Assembly: GCF_032917945.1 (NCBI RefSeq)
Contig: NZ_CP136624.1
Coordinates: 1,178,001-1,242,000, forward strand
Source: Bradyrhizobium sp. sBnM-33
GTDB taxonomy: Bacteria; Pseudomonadota; Alphaproteobacteria; Rhizobiales; Xanthobacteraceae
Reading direction: 5' to 3'
DNA: 64,000 bases
Part shown: piece after piece, positions 8,411-16,904 of the stretch
Numbering within the stretch: the stretch's first letter is position 1
How the letters are laid out: each line of letters begins with the position of its first letter
The notes under the pieces: model-generated
Databases searched by the model: none
What the model was told of the DNA's origin: nothing
Seen by the model: the letters and a program-made list of their open reading frames with translations, nothing else
Position numbers and translations under genes: made by a program

Positions 8411-9436
8411 TCAATTATCGAACCCGACCTTGTCCACCAGCGTCGAGGCCGTCTTGCGGTTGGCGACGATCTTGGCGATCGGCATCGGATCAGCGGTGAG
8501 CTTGCCATAGCCCGCAATGGTTGGGTTGACGGCGACGCCGGCGCGGATCGGGTATTCGTAGTTGGAATCGGCGTAGATCTGCTGCGCCTTCTCACCGGCG
8601 AGCCACTCGATCAGCTTCACGCCATTGGCCTTGTTGGGCGCGTTCTTCGCGAGCAGGACGCCGGAAAGATTGACGTGGGTGCCGCCGCCTTCGAAGGTCG
8701 GCAGGATCACCTTGGTGGCTTCCGCCCACGGCTTCTTCTCGGGGTCGTTGTTCATCATCAGCGCCCAGTAATAGGTGTTGCCGATGCCGATATCGCACTT
8801 GCCCGCCGCCACGTCGCGCGCGGCTTCGCGGTCGCCGCCGGAGGGCTTTTGCGCCAGGTTGCCCTTCACGCCCTTCAGCCATTCCTCGGCCTTGGCCTCG
8901 CCGTACTTGGTCACATAGGCCGCGAACAGGCCGTTGTTGTAGATGTGCTGGCCGGAGCGGATGCAGATCTTGCCCTTCCACTTGGGATCGGCGAGCTCTT
9001 CATAGGTGATCTTGTCCTGCTTGACGCGGTCTTTCGAGGCGTAGATCACGCGGGCGCGCATGGAAATGCCGGCCCAGTGGCCGTCCGGATCGCGATACTG
9101 CGCCGGCACGATCTCGTCGATCACCACCGACTTGATCGGCTGGGTGACGCCGGCCTGCACGGCATCGTCGAGGCGGCCGAGATCGACCGTGAGCAGCACG
9201 TCGGCGGGGCTGTTGGCGCCTTCCGCCTTCATGCGCTGCTCGAGACCAGAGCTCGCCGAGACGACGTTGACCTTGATGCCGGTGTCTTTGATGAAGGCCT
9301 CGAACAACGGCTGGATCAGCTTGGTTTCGCGGTAGGTGTAGACGTTGACCTCGCCGTCGGCGGACGCCGGCGAGGCTCCGAACGCGGTAAAACAAAGCAA
9401 CGCTGCGGTTGCGGCGGTAGCGCGAATATTCATCAT
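8411..9436 (-). CDS. Iron(III) ABC transporter periplasmic binding protein
   Basis: A 341-residue class II solute-binding protein of the FbpA/FutA type. A signal peptide occupies about residues 1-27 with cleavage after ASA. The mature N-terminus EVNVYTYRETKLIQPLFEAF is typical. The adjacent tyrosines in GNTYYWALM match the tyrosine ligands that hold ferric iron. The permease gene lies downstream and the pair should import Fe(III) from the periplasm. An Irr-like box 115 bp upstream points to iron control. Confidence 0.92.
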   Translation of the reverse strand: MMNIRATAATAALLCFTAFGASPASADGEVNVYTYRETKLIQPLFEAFIKDTGIKVNVVSASSGLEQRMKAEGANSPADVLLTVDLGRLDDAVQAGVTQPIKSVVIDEIVPAQYRDPDGHWAGISMRARVIYASKDRVKQDKITYEELADPKWKGKICIRSGQHIYNNGLFAAYVTKYGEAKAEEWLKGVKGNLAQKPSGGDREAARDVAAGKCDIGIGNTYYWALMMNNDPEKKPWAEATKVILPTFEGGGTHVNLSGVLLAKNAPNKANGVKLIEWLAGEKAQQIYADSNYEYPIRAGVAVNPTIAGYGKLTADPMPIAKIVANRKTASTLVDKVGFDN

Positions 9437-9527
9437 GAGAGCTGCCCGACAAAGCTGGTGAAGATGCCAGTCTCAGTAGCGCAGCGGCTGCGATGTCGTC
9501 AGCGACTGGATGTCGCGAATGGCTCGA

Positions 9528-9567
9528 TTTAGAAGGATTCCATGCTATAGTTTAGAGTGATTCCAAA
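9528..9567 (-). promoter_or_regulatory. Irr box (iron control element), with a weaker adjacent copy
   Basis: TTTAGAGTGATTCCAAA at 9551-9567 fits the iron control element pattern TTTRGAAYNRTTCYAAA at 16 of 17 positions. A second, poorer copy (TTTAGAAGGATTCC) begins at 9528. They lie upstream of the iron-binding-protein gene, whose start is at 9436. Irr is the haem-responsive iron regulator of rhizobia. The match is read by eye. Confidence 0.65.
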
Positions 9568-9632
9568 CATGGCGAGCCATCGCACCATGCGACCCGCGAA
9601 GCACGGCGGGACGCAGATGGCTGGGGCACGAC

Positions 9633-10598
9633 CTATCGGCTGCCAATAGCGAGATCGAAATTGACTGCCGCGGTGTTGCCGCCGCTGATGACGACGGCAA
9701 CGCGTTCGTCGGCGGCGGGCTTGTAGGCGCCCGACAGGATCGCGGAAAATGCTGCCGCGCCGCCCGGCTCTGCCACGATGCGCAAGGCGCGCCAAAGCGT
9801 CGCCTGTGCGTCGGCGATTGCGGCGTCGGAAACCAACACGGTTTGTCGTGCGTATTTCTGTACGATCGGGAAGACCTGTTCGCCGACGCGCCGCGGCGCA
9901 AGCGAATCCGCAGCCAGCCCGCCGGCCTCAGCATCGATCGGATGGCCGGCTTCAAGGGCCCTGGTCAACGTGGGCGATGCAAGCGGCTCGACGCCGACTA
10001 CGTTGATGCGGCCGGCATACCAGGCCGCGATCCCGGCGATCAGCCCGCCGCCGCCCACAGATACGAGCAGGGTATCGATGTCAGGTGCCTGCTCCGAGAG
10101 CTCAAGGCCGATCGTTCCCTGTCCCATGATGGTCTCCTTCTGATCGAAGGCCGGCACCGGCAGTGCGCCGGTTTGCTGCGCCCATATCTCGCTTGCCGCG
10201 AGCGCATCGGCATAGCGGTCACCTTTGATCGCGAGGTCGGCGCCGTAGTCGCGGATGCGTTGCAGCTTCGCCGGCGAAGCGATGCTCGGAACGAAGATCT
10301 TGGCCGGCTTCCCAAGCTTCATTGCGGCATAGGCCACCGCCGCGCCATGGTTGCCGCCCGACGCCGCGACCACGCCGGCCTGCGGTACATTGCGGGTCAA
10401 CAGATTGGCAAAGGCGCCGCGCGCCTTGAACGAGCCGGAGTGCTGCAGAAGCTCGAGCTTGAGCGTCAGCGTACGGCCGGGAAGGCCAAATTCGGCGCCA
10501 TCGACTTCGACGACCGGCGTCCGCCGGATAAAGGGTCGAATGAGCCGCTCGCATTGTAAGATCGTTTCCGAGGTTACGGCATCCACCGGCGCGGCCAT
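9633..10598 (-). CDS. Threonine/serine dehydratase, PLP-dependent
   Basis: A 321-residue fold-type II PLP enzyme that deaminates threonine or serine to the 2-oxo acid. The PLP lysine is Lys58 in SGSFKARGAF; the substrate loop ASGGNHGAAVAYAA and the phosphate-binding SVGGGGLIAG are present. There is no C-terminal ACT domain, so it resembles the short catabolic type rather than feedback-controlled IlvA. The ATG at 10598 is chosen over a GTG at 10616 because GGGGGAG lies just upstream. It is divergent from an ArsR gene 55 nt away that may control it. Confidence 0.88.
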   Translation of the reverse strand: MAAPVDAVTSETILQCERLIRPFIRRTPVVEVDGAEFGLPGRTLTLKLELLQHSGSFKARGAFANLLTRNVPQAGVVAASGGNHGAAVAYAAMKLGKPAKIFVPSIASPAKLQRIRDYGADLAIKGDRYADALAASEIWAQQTGALPVPAFDQKETIMGQGTIGLELSEQAPDIDTLLVSVGGGGLIAGIAAWYAGRINVVGVEPLASPTLTRALEAGHPIDAEAGGLAADSLAPRRVGEQVFPIVQKYARQTVLVSDAAIADAQATLWRALRIVAEPGGAAAFSAILSGAYKPAADERVAVVISGGNTAAVNFDLAIGSR

Positions 10599-10619
10599 CA
10601 CAAGGCGCTCCCCCACTCA

Positions 10620-10648
10620 TTGACAGGAATTAGTCATTTAGCTAATTG
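10620..10648 (+). promoter_or_regulatory. Promoter with embedded operator for the ArsR gene
   Basis: TTGACA at 10620-10625 and TAATTG at 10643-10648 are separated by 17 bp, a good sigma-70 layout. A perfect inverted repeat AATTAG-8-CTAATT (10628-10647) fills the spacer and enters the -10 box. The predicted start of transcription falls on the ATG at 10654, so the mRNA would be leaderless. The palindrome also faces the divergent dehydratase gene. Confidence 0.6.
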
Positions 10649-10653
10649 GCAAT

Positions 10654-10971
10654 ATGCCTTCTTTGCAAGACGACGTCGAGTCTGCTTTTCGCGCGCTCGC
10701 CAACGATCGGCGGCTTTTGATCCTGGAGTGGCTGAAACGCCCTCGGGCGCATTTTCGCGAGCAGGTCGACGGCGATCTCGTCAAGGACGGCGTGTGCGGG
10801 GTCTTGATTGCCGAAAAGCTCGGCGTCAGCCAACCCACCGTGAGCGAGCACCTGAAAATACTGTCGCAAGCGGGACTGGTGAGCGCCAAGCGCGTCAAGC
10901 AGTGGACGTTCTACAAGCGCGATGAAGCACGCATCGCAAAGCTGAAAGCGGCCATGCTCGCGAGAATCTGA
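10654..10971 (+). CDS. ArsR-family transcriptional regulator
   Basis: A 105-residue winged-helix protein. The recognition helix is in LIAEKLGVSQPTVSEHLKIL, followed by the wing at about residues 76-90. No metal-binding CxC pair is seen near it; the only Cys is in DGVCGVLIAEK. It may therefore answer to a small molecule rather than a metal. No Shine-Dalgarno precedes the ATG, which agrees with leaderless translation. It probably represses itself and the divergent dehydratase gene. Confidence 0.88.
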   Translation: MPSLQDDVESAFRALANDRRLLILEWLKRPRAHFREQVDGDLVKDGVCGVLIAEKLGVSQPTVSEHLKILSQAGLVSAKRVKQWTFYKRDEARIAKLKAAMLARI

Positions 10972-11099
10972 AGTTTCGGCTTGCTCTGGCGATGCTGTCT
11001 GTGAACGCTGGCATTGCCGATATTTTGAGCAACCAGACGTGCCTTACCGTTCGACCTTGGCATCATCAGTGCCTAGTCTTGACCGACAAGGAGATGCTA

Positions 11100-11585
11100 A
11101 TGCGCGCGGTGCTGGACTATTGTACCGGAGGAACGAAGCGAGCCGTGCCGGCGGGCACGCTCGTGCTCCATGAGGGCAGCAGGACCGGACATCTGTTCGT
11201 GCTGCTCGAAGGACGGCTGGAGGTCATCAAGGGCGATAGCGTCGTCGCCGTCCTGACCGAGCCCGGCGCGATGCTGGGCGAAATGTCGGTGCTACTCGAG
11301 CAGCCGCATACCGCGACCGTGCGCGCCGCCGCCGATTCCGTCGTCTACGAGTTCGACGACGCCGCGGCGTTCCTGCGCGATCAGCCGGCGATGGCACTCT
11401 TGATCGCGCGCCTGCTGGCGCAGCGCCTCAACGTCGCCAACACCTATCTGGCCGACCTGATGCATCAATATGCCGGTCAGGGTAACCATCTCTCGATGGT
11501 CGGCGAACTCCTGCAGAGCATGATCAACCTGCCGCCGACGCAGGTCTCGCCAGGCTCGGATCGGCAATCCGACCCAAGGATTTGA
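11100..11585 (+). CDS. Cyclic nucleotide-binding domain protein
   Basis: A 161-residue protein with one cNMP-binding/Crp-like beta-roll (GTLVLHEGSRTGHLFVLLEG, then GAMLGEMSVLLEQPHTATVR, which resembles the phosphate-binding cassette). It has no C-terminal helix-turn-helix, so it is not a normal Crp/Fnr regulator. AAGGAG at 11088-11093 fixes the start at 11100, although the frame is open from 10992. Its 3' end overlaps the convergent phosphoesterase gene by 62 nt. Confidence 0.82.
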   Translation: MRAVLDYCTGGTKRAVPAGTLVLHEGSRTGHLFVLLEGRLEVIKGDSVVAVLTEPGAMLGEMSVLLEQPHTATVRAAADSVVYEFDDAAAFLRDQPAMALLIARLLAQRLNVANTYLADLMHQYAGQGNHLSMVGELLQSMINLPPTQVSPGSDRQSDPRI

Positions 11586-12351
11586 GCCACGCTGGAACGA
11601 TCGTGACCGGCGCGGCCGGCCGCTGCAGGGGTGCCTTGAGATCGATGTAATGCGCCTCGCCCGCCGGCAGCCAGAACGCCGTGCTCTCATCGAGATCGAG
11701 CACCATATAGACCGGCGGGCGACCCGGCTGCAGGCCGGCGTTGAATACCCAGGTTGGGCCCAGCCGGTCGAACCACGAACCATCCGAAATGAATGGCGAC
11801 TGATGCACGTGGCCCGAGATCACCATCGACGGTTGGTACTGCGCGATCCATTGCACCAGTTCGACGTCACCGAAGAACCGCTTGCCGCCCCAGCTCGTCG
11901 GCGAATTCGCCGGCGGCGCGTGATGCACCCAGATCCAGCGCGGCGCCCGTGCTGCCGCGGCGTCGCGAAGCTGGGTTTCGATGCGGCTCTTGACCAGCGG
12001 CCCGTCCCACCACGGACACACCGTGAAGCCGACGTCGCCGACGGTCAGGCTGTCGCCGTCGCAGGCGATGCCGAGCTCGCGGACCTCGCCGATCCAACGC
12101 GCGACCTTTTCGCCTTCGGCGCTGCGGTCGTCGAGATCGTGATTGCCCGAGCAGAGAATGACGCGCGTCGTTTGGGAGAGCAGCGACAGGTATTTTTTCA
12201 CCACCAGAATCTGGGCGCGGAAATCAACGAACGATCCGATATCGAGCGCGTCGCCGGCGAAAATGACGACGTCGAATTCAGGCGCTGCCGCAAGCAGCCA
12301 GTCGAACTGCGGCAATGAATAATGTAAATCGGCAACGACAAGGCAACGCAT
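11524..12351 (-). CDS. Calcineurin-like metallophosphoesterase
   Basis: A 275-residue dinuclear metal phosphoesterase. All motifs are visible in order: ADLHYS (DxH), GDALD (GDxxD), SGNHDLDD (GNHD), WVHHAPP and SGHVHQ (GHxH). There is no signal peptide, so it acts in the cytoplasm. The substrate is unknown. The start MRCLVVADLHYS at 12351 is preferred over one five codons earlier. The last 20 codons overlap the convergent cNMP-binding gene. Confidence 0.88.
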   Translation of the reverse strand: MRCLVVADLHYSLPQFDWLLAAAPEFDVVIFAGDALDIGSFVDFRAQILVVKKYLSLLSQTTRVILCSGNHDLDDRSAEGEKVARWIGEVRELGIACDGDSLTVGDVGFTVCPWWDGPLVKSRIETQLRDAAAARAPRWIWVHHAPPANSPTSWGGKRFFGDVELVQWIAQYQPSMVISGHVHQSPFISDGSWFDRLGPTWVFNAGLQPGRPPVYMVLDLDESTAFWLPAGEAHYIDLKAPLQRPAAPVTIVPAWLKSLGRIADPSLARPASAAG

Positions 12352-12369
12352 AAAAATCAAATCCAAAAA

Positions 12370-12914
12370 ATGCCCGGGAAACAGGCGACCCGCAGGCGGA
12401 TGTATTCAGGCAGACTGGATTCGAGCAAGAATTGTGCCGGTCATGACTTCAAACGGCATCCATCGCCCCGCTGGAAGGACCAGGGCGGATACCATAATCG
12501 AGCTTGATGGCTACTCGACGTCCGATATGCGGGGATAGCGGACCAAATTCCGCATCGCAGCGAACGACGCTAAGTGCCAAATCCGGACATACCCTGGCTT
12601 GGCCCCCAATCCGATCAATTTCAGCGTGAATAGACCAAGCACAGCGCGAACATCGCACAAAGTGGCATCTGTTATCTCACGCGCTCGCGCCGTGCAGCGC
12701 TTGTGCGGAGCCTGCCTACCGAGGGTTGGCACTAGGTCAGTTCCGCCGGTTCCGGACGATGGTGAAGGGCGGCTTCGACATGGAATTGTCCCCGGCTGGT
12801 GCTAAGATCGTAATTGTGTTCGAGCCTGCACGCTGGACGATCCCCAAAACTTCAGCCGCTGGCGGGCACGGCAAGCATTCCACATCTTAATTCCAGCAAG
12901 CGGAGGAGAAGCCT
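12370..12914. other. Gene-poor interval with degraded sequence
   Basis: About 545 bases without a credible gene. It contains GTCCG...CGGAC inverted repeats around 12519-12543 of a type scattered in rhizobial genomes. Short frames here lack start signals and protein-like composition. The last 100 bases hold the promoter and an AGGAG ribosome site for the secreted protein at 12915. Confidence 0.5.
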
Positions 12915-13391
12915 ATGCGCAAGTCTCTCGCCGTTTTCCTTTCTGGCGTGGCGCTGGTCATTGCCGCGTCGACCGCTCTAGCCGGAGAACAGGTGCTAGA
13001 ATTCAAGCTCGTCACCAAGCCCATCGATGTCAAGGTAACAGAGGCAGCAAACGTCGAAGGACAGACGGTCATGTCCGGCAAGTTTTTTGGCGTCGCCGTC
13101 TTCAAGGACGGCCGTATCGGGGTGAAGGAGTTCGCCCATTCCGCAGACCTGCTCAAAGGCTCGGGACCCTTCTACGGCTACAGCACCTACACCTTCGAGG
13201 ATGGCTCGATCACGGCGCGTTACACCGGCTTGGCCAAAGACGGCCTGTCAAAGGGCGAATACACGATCCTCTCGGACACCGGTGCCTATGCCAACGCTAA
13301 GGGTACGGGCAGTATCGAAAGCGTGCCGAACCCGTTCAAGGGCGTCAACCTCTTGGACATAAAATTGGTCGTCAAGACGCCCGGTACGTAA
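12915..13391 (+). CDS. Secreted beta-rich protein (allene oxide cyclase-barrel-like)
   Basis: A 158-residue protein with a clear signal peptide (residues 1-23, cleaved after ALA). The mature part is beta-rich with many Gly/Thr/Tyr, including YGYSTYTFEDGSITARYTGL. It resembles the small barrel of allene oxide cyclase-like proteins, in which bacterial members have unknown substrates. GGAGGAG lies 8 nt before the ATG. It precedes a secreted hydrolase on the same strand, 215 nt away. Confidence 0.6.
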   Translation: MRKSLAVFLSGVALVIAASTALAGEQVLEFKLVTKPIDVKVTEAANVEGQTVMSGKFFGVAVFKDGRIGVKEFAHSADLLKGSGPFYGYSTYTFEDGSITARYTGLAKDGLSKGEYTILSDTGAYANAKGTGSIESVPNPFKGVNLLDIKLVVKTPGT

Positions 13392-13606
13392 AAGGCCCTA
13401 CACACAGACGCGCCTCCGCAACTCTAGTGCCGTGAGGCGCGGTTCCAAATCTGACGGAGGGTTGTCGGTTCCGCTATGACTCGGCGGTCTGCGCGTGATC
13501 GCGCGGCAGAGTGAGGGTAAATCGCCTGCACTTGCGGTCATATGGGCCGCGACTTCGCGAACGGACATCGACCGCCAAAATTCACCGTTGTTGGAGGCTC
13601 AGAACG

Positions 13607-14656
13607 ATGCCTTACAGAGCACAAATCGTCACGTTGCTGACGGCCGCGGCTTTGGCCACGTTCGCAGCGTTCTCATCCGGCAGAGCGGCCGACCAGACGC
13701 CGAAACTCTTGACCGAGCACTTCATGATCGACGCTGTCGATCCTGGGATAAAGCTGTACGTCAGAAACAAGCGCCCGGAAGGCATGACGCAATTTGCGGC
13801 ACAGAAAACGTTGCTGTTCGTCCATGGTGCGACCTTGCCAGGCGAGGCGATATTCGATTTTCCGCTCGAAGGGCTATCCTGGATGGACTACATCGCCCAG
13901 CGCGGCTGGGATGTGTATCTGGTGGATGTGCGCGGCTACGGTCGATCGACGCGGCCGCCGGAAATGGACCAGCCAGCAGCCAGTAATCCTCCTATCGTCA
14001 CGACCGATGTCGCGGTGAGGGATGTCGGCTCTGCTGTCGATTTTATCCTTCAGCGGCGAGGCGTCTCCAAGCTCAGTCTCGTGGGCTACTCATGGGGGAC
14101 AGCTATCACCGGCGCCTACACCGGCGACCACAACGACAAGGTCGATAACCTCGTGCTTTTTGCGCCCATATGGCTGCGAACCCCGCAGCCCTCGCAAACT
14201 GCGCCCCCTCCGTTGGGCGCCTACGTTGCAGCCCCGCCCACGCGGGAGCGCCTGCAGGTCGGCGCACCCGATGATCGAAAGCGCGACTTGATGCCGGGGT
14301 TCGAGGCGTGGGCGACGGCTGCCATCGCCTCCGATCCCGTTGGCTCGAAACAGGAGCCCCCGGTGCTGCGCAGCCCAGCCGGCGTATTTCAGGACGGCCG
14401 GAATTACTGGCAGGCAGGCAAGCCATATTATGATCCAGCGCAGATCAAGGTCCCCACGCTGGTGATCGTCGCGGAGTGGGATGGGCTCGCCCCTCCGGAG
14501 GGCGCGCAAGCCGTTTTCCGCAAGCTGCCGAGCGGCCCCGACAAGCGGCTTGTCATGATTGGCGAGGGATCCCATTTCGTGCTGTTGGAAAAGAACCGGA
14601 TCCAGCTTTTCCACGAGGTGCAGCTCTTCCTCGATAGGGCGCGCCTGACAAACTGA
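13607..14656 (+). CDS. Secreted alpha/beta hydrolase
   Basis: A 349-residue alpha/beta-hydrolase. A signal peptide spans residues 1-28 if the ATG at 13607 is used, which argues for it over the earlier in-frame ATG at 13511. The oxyanion region is FVHGATLPG, the nucleophile elbow is GYSWG with Ser162, the acid is in VAEWDG and the histidine in GEGSHFVLL. The family covers esterases and dehalogenases, and the substrate is not predictable. It lies just before the IS element. Confidence 0.85.
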   Translation: MPYRAQIVTLLTAAALATFAAFSSGRAADQTPKLLTEHFMIDAVDPGIKLYVRNKRPEGMTQFAAQKTLLFVHGATLPGEAIFDFPLEGLSWMDYIAQRGWDVYLVDVRGYGRSTRPPEMDQPAASNPPIVTTDVAVRDVGSAVDFILQRRGVSKLSLVGYSWGTAITGAYTGDHNDKVDNLVLFAPIWLRTPQPSQTAPPPLGAYVAAPPTRERLQVGAPDDRKRDLMPGFEAWATAAIASDPVGSKQEPPVLRSPAGVFQDGRNYWQAGKPYYDPAQIKVPTLVIVAEWDGLAPPEGAQAVFRKLPSGPDKRLVMIGEGSHFVLLEKNRIQLFHEVQLFLDRARLTN

Positions 14657-14782
14657 CAGCTCTTCGCCCTGTTCGCGGAGCAGTGTCGCCATTTCGATCA
14701 CGACGGTTGCGCGCGTCGTTGGGGGCCGGCTACTTGGCAATGCGCCTCTAAGAAGCGCTGACAAGCGCCGAGAGTCCGATAT

Positions 14783-16283
14783 GGGTCGATTCCGTTGAAG
14801 AAGTCGGCCCGCGAGCGAGGCGAGCCGCAAATGCGGCACAGCCGACCGCTTCTCAGGCCGGATTTGGCTGCGGCATTGGGACCAGCTTGGCTAGTTTCCG
14901 GAGGTTCTGGGCGGTTGCTGCAAGGAGGAACTCGTCGCGAGCCCCGTTTGGTCCACGTAATCGCAGTCGGTCGAGCTTGAGAATGCGCTTGAGGTGAGCG
15001 AACAACATTTCGACCTTCTTACGTAGCCGTCGCGATGCTCGACCTTCCCAGGATTTAGCAATCGCCCGCGCCATGTCGCGGGCTCTCTCATGGATCGAGC
15101 GAGGCACCTTTCGAGCAGGCGTGTTCGGGCAGCAGTGTGGCCTCAAGGCGCAGGCGTCACAGTCAGCCTTGCTCGCTCGATAAAGCAACGTCTCGCCATC
15201 ATTCACACGCGTCCCTGTTGTGGTCAGCGTCTTGCCGCCAGGACAGATATAGACGTCGCTGACTGGATCGTAGTTGAAGTCCTCCCGTGTGAAGGTCCCA
15301 TCCTTGCGCGCTGATTTGTCGAACACGGTCACATGCGGCTCGATGCCGTGCTCATCGACCAGCCAGCCCAGCATGTCGGCTGAACCATAGGCGCTGTCAC
15401 CGAGAAGCCTGGACGGGTGAAGACCGAAGTTCTTTGCGGTCCGCTCGATCATGCGCTTGGCAGCGAGAACTTCTGCCTGCCGGATCGCTGTGGTCGGCTC
15501 AACGTCGACAATGATCGCATTTTCCACATCGATCAGATAGTTCGTGGAGTAGGCAAAGAAAGCCTGTCCGCCATGGGCACCGGTCCAGCGCGCGGCAGGA
15601 TCAGCCGGTGAGATGAACTTGGGGACGATCTCGGTCGCGGCCCCAAACGCCGCATCGTCCAGGACAGCTAGATACTCGTCGACGGCACGGCTTGCGGCTT
15701 TTGGCGGCAACCCCTTTTCGCCCTCGACGCCGTTCTGCCGGTTAGCATCGGCCTTGATCAGGCTAGCATCGACCGCAAAGCCTTCTCCGCCAACCAGACC
15801 CTCGTCGATGCAGCGGCGCAAGACGTCTTCGAACAGCCGTCGCAGCAGATCACTATCGCGGAAGCGGCCATGTCGGTTCTTTGAGAAGGTCGAATGATCG
15901 GGCACGTCACCATCGAGCCCAAGGCGGCAGAACCAGCGGTATGCCAGGTTGAGGTGAACCTCTTCGCACAGGCGCCGCTCCGAGCGGATGCCGAAGCAGT
16001 AACCGACCAACAGCATCCGGATCATCAGCTCGGGCGCGATCGAGGGCCGCCCGATCGTGCTGTAGAAGGGGGATAGCTCTCGCCTTAACCCATCGAGGTC
16101 CACGAACCTGTCGATCGATCGCAACAAATGATCGGCCGGAACGTGCCGCTCGAGCGAAAACTCATAGAACAACGCGACCTGCTCAACTCGCTGATGTCCC
16201 ATCATGATTCAGTCCTCTCGCAACGACTGAATCAGCGAACATCAACCAGCGCAACCGAAGACTTTTTCAACACAATCGGTCAA
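14783..16283. mobile_element. IS1182-type insertion sequence
   Basis: A transposase gene flanked by imperfect terminal inverted repeats of about 25 bp: GTCGATTCCGTTGAAGAAGT at the left (from 14785), and the reverse complement of ACTTTTTCAACACAATCGGT at the right (to 16280). Outer limits are approximate and I could not read a clear target duplication. It sits between a hydrolase gene and a TctC remnant. Confidence 0.75.
14853..16205 (-). CDS. IS1182-family transposase
   Basis: A 450-residue intact transposase. It has an N-terminal DUF772-like region (FYSTIGRPSIAPELMIRMLL, LCEEVHLNLAYRWFCRLG) and a DDE catalytic core with VDASLIKAD, GDSAYGSADM and KKVEMLFAHLKR. A Cys-rich insertion (CDACALRPHCCP) near residue 350 is usual for this group. 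No stop or frameshift is seen, so the element may be active. Confidence 0.92.
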   Translation of the reverse strand: MMGHQRVEQVALFYEFSLERHVPADHLLRSIDRFVDLDGLRRELSPFYSTIGRPSIAPELMIRMLLVGYCFGIRSERRLCEEVHLNLAYRWFCRLGLDGDVPDHSTFSKNRHGRFRDSDLLRRLFEDVLRRCIDEGLVGGEGFAVDASLIKADANRQNGVEGEKGLPPKAASRAVDEYLAVLDDAAFGAATEIVPKFISPADPAARWTGAHGGQAFFAYSTNYLIDVENAIIVDVEPTTAIRQAEVLAAKRMIERTAKNFGLHPSRLLGDSAYGSADMLGWLVDEHGIEPHVTVFDKSARKDGTFTREDFNYDPVSDVYICPGGKTLTTTGTRVNDGETLLYRASKADCDACALRPHCCPNTPARKVPRSIHERARDMARAIAKSWEGRASRRLRKKVEMLFAHLKRILKLDRLRLRGPNGARDEFLLAATAQNLRKLAKLVPMPQPNPA

Positions 16284-16362
16284 AACCGGAAATCCTCAGT
16301 GCGAGCATGAAACGGCCGCTTTGCGCCAGGAAGCGGCCGGCGCAGACATTGCCTCCGTCAGG

Positions 16363-16440
16363 TCATTCGGTCTTCAGATTGGCGTCACGCACCACCTTGC
16401 CCCACTTCTCCATCTCCAACTTGATGCGCGCCGTGACGGC
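16363..16440 (-). pseudogene. C-terminal remnant of a TctC/Bug binding protein
   Basis: The reverse strand reads TARIKLEMEKWGKVVRDANL then KTE and a stop at 16363-16365. This is the characteristic last helix of Bug/TctC periplasmic binding proteins. The reading frame does not extend upstream into the rest of the family domain. The fragment lies 80 bp from the IS right end, so the insertion or a linked deletion probably removed the gene. Confidence 0.65.
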
Positions 16441-16492
16441 CAGTCTTGTCCCAGGCTTGCGCACGTAGCGGATGAGGACCCTTTGCGAACAA

Positions 16493-16789
16493 TTACGCAT
16501 CGGATTCTATATTCACCAAAACTTCCCCGGCGATGATTTCGGGGTCGCCAAGAATAAGGTCATGCAGGCTTGCTCGAACAAACTCCAGAACTTTGTCGTT
16601 CGCCGCAATGGCGCTTTCGCGGTCCTCGAATATCATCACAGCGACACCGACGCCTTCGCCCCCATCCAGTACATAATAAGATCTGAATCCGGGCGATTCC
16701 CTCAGTATCCGACCGATGCCGCTTTTGGCGCGGCGAGCGGCATCCGCAACCGAACGAACCTTGGTGTACTTTCGAATGAATATGTACAT
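16493..16789 (-). CDS. Small ABM-fold (dimeric alpha-beta barrel) protein
   Basis: A 98-residue protein beginning MYIFIRKYTKVRSVADAARR. The pattern of strand, helix, GFRSYYVLDGGEGVGVAVMI strands and a final helix matches antibiotic-biosynthesis-monooxygenase-like ferredoxin folds. The catalytic role is unknown. The ATG at 16789 is chosen because upstream codons look non-coding. It lies between the TctC remnant and tctA, on the same strand. Confidence 0.65.
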   Translation of the reverse strand: MYIFIRKYTKVRSVADAARRAKSGIGRILRESPGFRSYYVLDGGEGVGVAVMIFEDRESAIAANDKVLEFVRASLHDLILGDPEIIAGEVLVNIESDA

Positions 16790-16904
16790 CGGGCCACCGT
16801 GCGTCTCAGTTCCAGCCCCACGCATCAAAGCATATCGGGCAGGCCGCTGCTGGACTAGGGCCTACTTCCGGGATGGGTCACTCGCTACAAGGGCGACCCA
16901 GCGG

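Noticed and set aside
8390..9532. A 380-codon open frame opposite the iron-binding-protein gene
   Set aside because: It is the antisense shadow of a clear FbpA-type gene in a high-GC genome and has no start signal or family motif.
9633..10616. A GTG start six codons earlier for the dehydratase
   Set aside because: The ATG at 10598 has a proper GGGGGAG site just upstream and the extra codons are that site itself.
14747..14790. Target-site duplication for the IS element
   Set aside because: I could not match bases outside the two inverted repeats, so the element ends stay approximate.
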